DNA of 64,000 nt from Stictocephala bisonia. Lineage: Eukaryota > Arthropoda > Insecta > Hemiptera > Membracidae. Shown piece by piece: positions 57,685 to 64,000 of the stretch. How positions within the stretch are numbered: the first letter of the stretch is position 1; each line of letters begins with the position of its first letter. The notes under the pieces were generated by a model. It had not been told where the DNA came from. It did not search any database and saw only the letters and a list, made by a program, of their open reading frames with translations. Location: the NCBI GenBank assembly GCA_035578905.1, contig JAQJVL010000127.1:62001-126000 (forward strand), in the 5' to 3' direction. A program made the position numbers and the translations under genes.

Positions 57685-58682
57685 TGTACCGGGTCTTTGA
57701 CCGGTACAGTTTCGTTTTTTCGTTGTTGTCTGCCAGGCTGCCTGAGATTCGCTTTTGCCCGGCGATTTGCGTACTTTGGTAGCCGTTGGCCCAGTTCCGT
57801 TTCGTTCCGTGTTCCAGCAGCTTCGGTCAGGTTGGCCTGTCTGTTCAGTCTAGATTGTTCTAGAAGAGTTCTACTCGGCCGAACCTCCTTACCATGAGTG
57901 GCTAGACAAACTAAAACGTAAGTGTTCATTTTGTAAGTTTTAATATCTAATCACCCTTTTGGTGAAAATACTTTTGTTTAAATAATATTAATCGTTCTTA
58001 CTTGTGTTTTCAGAGTTTTGTTAAATTTATATTCTTTGTCTAGATGTTTTAACCTAGGTTCGAGCCATGTGCTCATTGTTACCTTTTTGACTTTAATTGC
58101 TTTATTATCTCTGGTTGCATATTTAATAGTAGTTCTGTATAATGTTTTGTTGAGCCTTTTTAAGTTGCAGTTACCGATTTACCATCTTTTTGTTCATGGA
58201 CAATAACCTAGCCTATCTTTAGTGATTTTCATGTTATAACCTATTGCTCATGTTTCCATAGCCTGGTTTTCAGTTTGTCATTTTTAGTTCATATACGCAA
58301 TTTATTCTTTGGTAATTTGTTAACTTGTAATTGGTTAAATTGTAAGTTGTTAAATATTCCATAGCCTAAAGTTAAGCTTTCACTGTCTTGTTGCTCCAAT
58401 CATGTATAAGTTTGTCTCTTCATGTTAAGTTTGGCGAAATCATGCACACTTATATTTAAGGGTTATGTGTAATATTTTGTTGTGATGGCTGGACTGTATT
58501 TGATGTGCTGTGTGTTGTGCCTTACAGTCCAGGGTCCTCGAGTGGGACATTTTCCCTCAGCCGGTCGTCCGGGCAAAGTTCTACCATCCACACTGCCAGC
58601 CTGGCCTGAGGACCATGTATAGAGGCCATTGGTGACCCTGCTGCCCCACCTACATCTTTGGGTATGAGTCTTCTGTCCTCAG
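57685..58682 (+). mobile_element. Probable LTR-element leader with splice signals
   Basis: The start is an inverted repeat, TGTACCGG facing CCGGTACA (57685-57708). The first 230 bases are much richer in G and C than the surroundings, with a TTCTAGAA word. AAAC followed by GTAAGT (57918) is a strong 5' splice site, and TTGTGTTTTCAG ends a possible 94-base intron at 58013. A second possible exon runs from TTACAG at 58527 to CTCAG/GTCAGT at 58682. Within it CCATTGGTGACCCTG (58626-58640) could be an LTR end followed by a TGGTGACCC primer-binding site. The alternative is a host promoter with non-coding exons. Confidence 0.4.
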
Positions 58683-59500
58683 GTCAGTGCTTTCCATCTT
58701 ATTTTCCCGGCGGCTGAGCTGGGGGGGGTTTGTTGGTGCATCGTTTAAAAGAAAAAAAAAGAAAAAAAAAAAAAAACAAGTGCATAGAAAGAAGAAAAAA
58801 AATGTTTATGGATATATTTATGTGGCCTAGGCCTAAGACTGAACAGTGATTAATGCAACACAGCCATTGGGGACATATTTATTTATTAAAGAAAGAAAAA
58901 CTTTAAATTACACAAAGAACGTTCGCTGTTAATATTTAATGTTATTTATTTTTAATTAGTTTATTTTCTTGTTACATTTGTTTAGATTTTTATATTTGTT
59001 AGGTCCCCATTGTTAAATCCTGTTATTATTGATTTATATGCTTAGGCCTAGTTATTGTTATTTATTTTTTTTGTTAAGTGTATTAGGGGGGGGTTTTGAA
59101 GTGAATTTTTACTTGAACGGTACCGTGTTATATTTTCTTTTAAATTATTTAATTTTTAAACTTTCACCAAAAGGGGATTATTGTTCTTTTGCTTAACTTT
59201 TAATTCGGAGCTGCCCAGGGATTCCGGCTTACTCCCTGGCCCGGTGGAATCAAGGGATTCGGGCTAAATTGCTGGTTTAATTGTTGTTTTCCAAAAGTTT
59301 TCTAAATTTTCACTTTTATTTGGGGCTTAATATTTTCTTACGTTTTGGGGTGTCTCAGGCTAAACTGCAGATAGGCCATACACCCTGTAGTTGATTAATT
59401 GTTAAATTTTGGTTTTTGTAGAGTTTGTGGTATTTATAGCGTTTGTTATTATTGTGTAGTATCTTGGTAATTTTAGTGTGTTGTTATTTATTTAATTGCA
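58683..59500. other. Interior of the probable LTR element
   Basis: No polymerase or gag frame was recognised. The stretch has runs of eight G near 58720 and 59084, an A-rich tract at 58750-58802 and the words CCCAGGGATTCCGGC, GGCCCGGTGGAATC near 59215-59250. Confidence 0.35.
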
Positions 59501-59504
59501 AATT

Positions 59505-59695
59505 TATATTGTGGCCTTCTGCCTTTTTTGTTGTGGCCTTCTGCCTGCCAGTTTGTTTGCTTGATAATAAATCAGTTTTGCTCAGCTGCCGAGTGTTATT
59601 TTGACCCTCCAACTGCCACCCGTGATCCCATCGCTCGATTTGTTTTGAGCCATCCCCCAGTTGGCACGCTTTCAAGCTTTGGTGGGGGGATGGGT
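59505..59695 (+). pseudogene. LTR-element terminal segment with polypurine tract
   Basis: TTGTGGCCTTCTGCC is directly duplicated at about 59510 and 59531, and AATAAA lies at 59567. The plus-strand frame ends DPIARFVLSHPPVGTLSSFG, then GGMG, with GGTGGGGGGA (59681-59690) as its nucleotide basis. A GTLSSFGGG-type ending overlapping a polypurine tract is familiar from the 3' end of invertebrate LTR retrotransposons. The expected 3' LTR copy of 57685 is not found after it. Confidence 0.4.
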
Positions 59696-59759
59696 CTCAA
59701 TATGTATACCAGACATTATTTGTCATTTAGTATCACTTGTACCCCTATATAAAGAAAAT

Positions 59760-62310
59760 ATTTGTTGTATTCATTATTATTTTTCCAGTTTCTTCAATAA
59801 GGTTATGATTATTTCAATACTAAAAGAGTTCCTGCCATAAAGTGGGTGAGAGAGGTTTTACCACTGTGCGTGTTTGCGTTATCAGGGAAGATATCTTTAA
59901 CAATAAAGAATATAATAGTGTATTTGACATCATAAATTTGAATCAACCGACAACAAAATAAATACTTTTATTTATATTCTCATAGCAGATTTATTTTACA
60001 ATATTGTAAATGTTTAATTATGAAATACGTTTTATATTTCATAACTTAATTTGTTTATTTACTGTTTCCATCATGACAAAACAATTTTATTTGCATCATC
60101 AAAACATACATTTTACATTTTTCTGTTTATGCTACTTCTCTTAAATCGTAATTTTTAGACTAGTTTTCTTATTCATTGTATACTATTATATAACTTACAC
60201 CTTTGTAATGAAACTTGAGAAGTCAGTAGTCACAAAGCTTTGGAATATAGCGTAAATTCTCAGTTAAATGCAAAGCCCATTGTCTAGATATGAGTGTCAA
60301 CTCTCTAGAATACAAATGACGCTATAACAGAGTTCTCAGAAATGACTTGCATATTAAATGACACCATTTTACTTTCATTATCAAAAACCCTTTCACAGAA
60401 TTCAATGTTTTTGTATTCATGTATTCTATCCATACAATTTATTAAACGTACTTTTTTCAACACTTTCCATCTTTAAATAAAGCATGACTATCTATTTATA
60501 TAAATTAAATAGCCATTAGCAATAATATTATATTGTATACAGTAAACAGTTTCATTACGATGTTCACCCTACAACATATTACTGGAAAATTATAAAATAA
60601 TATACTATCATAATTTTTTTGTCAACTCCAAATATAGATACTTCTACTTCATCAACACTTGCAAATACATTCCTCACTCAAGCAAATAGCGTGATATACA
60701 AATTAATAGACCGCCCATAATAAAAAAAATTCAGAAACAACTAAATATATTTAATTAAAAATATTGTATTTAATTCATCATTGGATTTCATACATTTGTT
60801 GCACCTAGAACAATGTGGCTAAATAGTCATTATTAGCCGATTATATATATACGCTTCAGGGATTAATCTGCGTACTAAAGAAGAAAAGTAAATTCATATT
60901 CTGAAAAATGATTTGTTTAAAATTTGGAATTGAAAAACATTTAGTATCATATAAATCCGATACCTAAAGAAACATTTTTTATATAAATAGATTATTATGC
61001 GCACATACTATTCAAAATAAGAATACATACATATTCTTTAAATCTATTTTCTCAATAAAATATTTCAACAATATTTTCATCAAAAGGTTTTTACAATATC
61101 ACTTTATATTGTAAATGTTTTCTAGTAATCAATATATCAGAATCAAGATATATTTTAGGCTAAGTACGATAGTTTCAGTACGAAATTGTATTATTGGTAG
61201 AGCTAGTTTGTAGCGTATTGCCTTTATTTTGCTAGTGAATATTTCAAAACATCAATATTAATATACTGGTTGTAAATACAAAACAGGAAATAAATTACTG
61301 TAATATTAGAAATATAAAACATGATTTAAATGTATTCAAGGGAAATTGGATGTAAAATAGGTTTGTGACTTGCCTTATTACATTTCTTATTATATTGAAG
61401 AAATAATATAAAAAATTAAGAGTCTATATAACTTTTTTCTTCATTTTTATTTCCGTACATAACTTGCTTGCTGCATTTGCTATTCCACAAAAATATAGTA
61501 TATCTGTTGGAGTAATAACTGGTAGCTAAACGCATTTTAATTGAATTTGTTTACATTTTCATGCACTAAAGTAGCAGCCTTTCCTTTTATTTTACCAATG
61601 GAGTAAAAATGCTGTTGTCTTCCGATTGTTATGATTTGTTTATATGTAGAAGAGTATGTTTATATCTCATATACATATATTAAAAAAATTATTCTCTTTA
61701 TATTTTCTGTTTCCAAAGGCAATGTATAATGAACTTATAGGACCTACTGATATTACTGAATGCAGCATATCTTATAAGTATGCTTGGCATTTCTTGTATT
61801 TTTTATTTTAATTTTGTTTTTATTTTTAAAAGCTTTACGCATTTATCATTTCTATTGAAAAAACATTTATTTATTTGATAAACCATTTTATAATATTGCA
61901 ATAATTTATTTTCTGTTGATACTAAGGAATATAATCTAATTTTTATATCACTATAAATATTTTTAAGAATCAGAGTTCAAATATAATTAATTTTCAACAT
62001 ACAAGTTAAAACTAATAATTAAATAATTAAACTAAAAGCAAAAAAATACACTCCGCTATACCATTATTCATAAGATATGCTTTATACTTTATGGAAAGTT
62101 TCATTACAAATATGTTTATAAGTGTATTACTTTTCACTTATGTATATGTATATAGTCTCTGTGTATACATAATAGCTATTATTACATACTTAATATCCAC
62201 ATGCGTTTAGTATAAATAGATCCTTTTTCTAAGAGAAAAGTATGATAAGATCTAGGGCTGAAAGAAATGTCGCTTTCACTGGATAAGCTTAAAAGCTTAA
62301 ATGTAACTTA
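59760..62310. other. AT-rich stretch, nothing recognised
   Basis: No supported feature in 2.5 kb on either strand. Confidence 0.45.
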
Positions 62311-62316
62311 TACAGA

Positions 62317-62342
62317 GTGGATTAGAGCCAAAATCCACTCTT
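62317..62342. repeat. Short perfect hairpin
   Basis: GAGTGGATT and AATCCACTC face each other across eight bases. GAGAGTGGAC follows within 15 bases, a partial extra copy of the left arm. No gene ends nearby, so a terminator role is not supported. Confidence 0.6.
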
Positions 62343-62764
62343 CGTGAGAGAGTGGACAGTTGCCAAAAGTTGTCGTTTCATAGAGGGAAAGAAGCCAACA
62401 TATCTATGTGAAGATAGAAACTACTCCCGATAACGTATGACGTAGAATTTACGAATGTCTCGTTGTGTTAAACAATATGTAAATAGTGCTGGTATTATGT
62501 TGAAGATGTTTGTATATATAAGAAAATTTTTTTTTATTACTGCAGTAAATTACTTTAATGAAGCTATCGTTTATATTCTTTAATATAATTTGCATATATG
62601 TATGTAGTGATAAACAACCATTACACATTTTTGTCTTATTACGTGCAACTGTGATCTAATTTACTTGTTTCAAATCAATTTTTTTCTAAAAAACGAAAAT
62701 CAAGTTATTTTGTTAAACTTAATTTGTGTGGTTAATAGATATATAATATGTATCTATAAAAAAC

Positions 62765-63108
62765 TAGATCTTTACCCATGTCTTGCCACGGAATTAAAAT
62801 GTCAACAGTTATGTTTTAGTTTACTTTGATTTTTGAATAAGTATCTCTTTCAAAAGTTTTCATTTTACTCGTTTTTATCTAAGAGCTGATGGTGTCAAAC
62901 AAACAAAGAAATTAATTACACAATATCATAATTACAAAAGACACTGTGGTGGAGCCCTTGGTGTTATTGGAAAGTGAATAAACCTTGCTAGACACCTTTC
63001 CAGAAGTGAACTCTGCAACTTCACAAAGTGTCATGGCGATCCAATGAGTGGTTTAGTAATGCATAAAGGACAAACACAGATATACTCGTTTTTATACTAT
63101 ATAGATAA
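62765..63108 (+). repeat. Probable member of the CTAG-type interspersed repeat
   Basis: It starts ACTAGATCTTTACCCATG with a TTGCCACGG word and ends GACAAACACAGATATACTCG, then TTTTTATACTATATAGAT. Start and end resemble the element at 34643-35187, with a different interior. The call is weak because the ends are short. Confidence 0.4.
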
Positions 63109-63109
63109 T

Positions 63110-64000
63110 TATGGGGATATCGTATTGATTTTGTGAGAGAGAAATTAGTACGGTATATTTGTCTACTATCGTTATATTATATTTATCATAAATTATTGTA
63201 AGTTTTCTATTAAAACCATCTTTCAATATTTTTTGCATTATGTTGTAGTTAAAAAAAAATTAAATCTAGTTATAATCATTTAATATAAAAAAATTAATAT
63301 ACTTAACCACGTTTAATAATTGACTGTAAATTAGCATATTTGGATGAAACTCATAATAAATTAAATTATCAACACTAGGTTCACCTTGGTCTTACATAAT
63401 ACTGTTTGAATTATATAGGTTGAAAAATAGTGTATTGCAAACGAATATCCATCCAACAGCATATGCAATAAATATTATAGTAAAAAATATTTGTATGGGT
63501 ATCTTTAAAGTCTATCAAATAAATGTATATTGTATTCTAGAAGGGTTTTAAAAATCCTCTGTAAATTATTTTTTTACTATTAACTAATATAATATTTTTT
63601 TATTCCAAATATTTAACAATTTTTTAAATTTAGTATGTTACCTATTTCTTCAGTTTAGAGTTCAATAAAGGGCTTTAAACAACATTTTTAATCAAGCCAT
63701 GTGGTTCGTAAATAGCTACAATTTGAAAATACTTAAAATACTAAATTTAAATACCTATTTTATAACAAACGATATATAAGAAAACAATTGTTTTGTTAGT
63801 AAACAAGAAAATAACACAAAAATTAGTGATGTAGTCCCTATGCAAAATCTATATCGTACCATGATATGCCTACGTCACATGGGCCAAATTCATACGGTAC
63901 TGGTTGTGTAAAGGTGAACTTAGCGAAGTAATTACTGTCAAAGCATTTCGACCCTGTTTGGTTCGACATTAACATTAATGAACGCCCAGTTTTGGGTGTC
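63110..64000. other. AT-rich stretch, nothing recognised
   Basis: No supported feature to the end of the window. Confidence 0.4.

Noticed and set aside
62317..62342. Transcription terminator hairpin
   Set aside because: The window is eukaryotic and no gene ends nearby, so a bacterial-type terminator reading has no basis.

Overview
The window looks like eukaryotic, very AT-rich, intergenic DNA from an arthropod, most likely an insect. The support is the AT bias, short CCTAA/TTAGG telomere-type runs, and many decayed insect-type mobile elements. A hemipteran host is possible but is only an impression. One run of 500 N (20102-20601) marks an assembly gap. I found no intact host protein-coding gene, no complete tRNA or rRNA gene and no CRISPR array. 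Most open frames of 60-100 codons look like chance frames in AT-rich sequence. The recognisable content is retroelement and DNA-transposon wreckage, satellites, fold-back elements and one GC-rich promoter-like island.

Layout. 0-5 kb: a 36-bp G-rich satellite, a fold-back element with two hammerhead-type ribozyme cores, and a minus-strand LINE remnant. 5-15 kb: a second hammerhead fold-back, a G-quadruplex tract, a 140-bp tandem repeat, a 950-bp hairpin element and another LINE remnant. 15-17 kb: a Mutator-type element inside a pyrimidine-rich satellite, bounded on both sides by 181-bp direct repeats. 18-20 kb: a 180-bp tandem repeat, a 21-bp minisatellite and a palindrome at the edge of the gap. 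20.6-21.8 kb: an island with ETS, NRF1, E2F, YY1, CCAAT, E-box and bZIP-type sites. 25.1-26.9 kb: the first 34 nt of U2 snRNA fused to the 3' half of an endonuclease-bearing LINE resembling the Utopia (NeSL-type) group, followed by a second copy of its 3' end.

27-36 kb: a pair of 350-bp inverted repeats 4.1 kb apart, a tRNA-headed SINE, a short TACAGGGTG-ended element and a CTAG-type interspersed repeat. 37-48 kb: a third hammerhead fold-back, several copies of one tRNA-headed SINE family (including a tandem dimer), a mariner/IS630-like transposase remnant and a LINE reverse-transcriptase remnant. 45-57 kb: three diverged copies of an unidentified segment of about 180 bp. 57-60 kb: a fourth hammerhead fold-back and a probable LTR-element remnant. 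60-64 kb is nearly featureless.

The main themes are self-cleaving ribozyme motifs carried in inverted pairs, each with a perfectly palindromic stem III that suits dimeric folding; a U2-headed LINE chimera; and a transposon with flanking duplications far longer than its superfamily normally makes. None of these can be confirmed without searches or experiments, and the specific tests are given with each finding.
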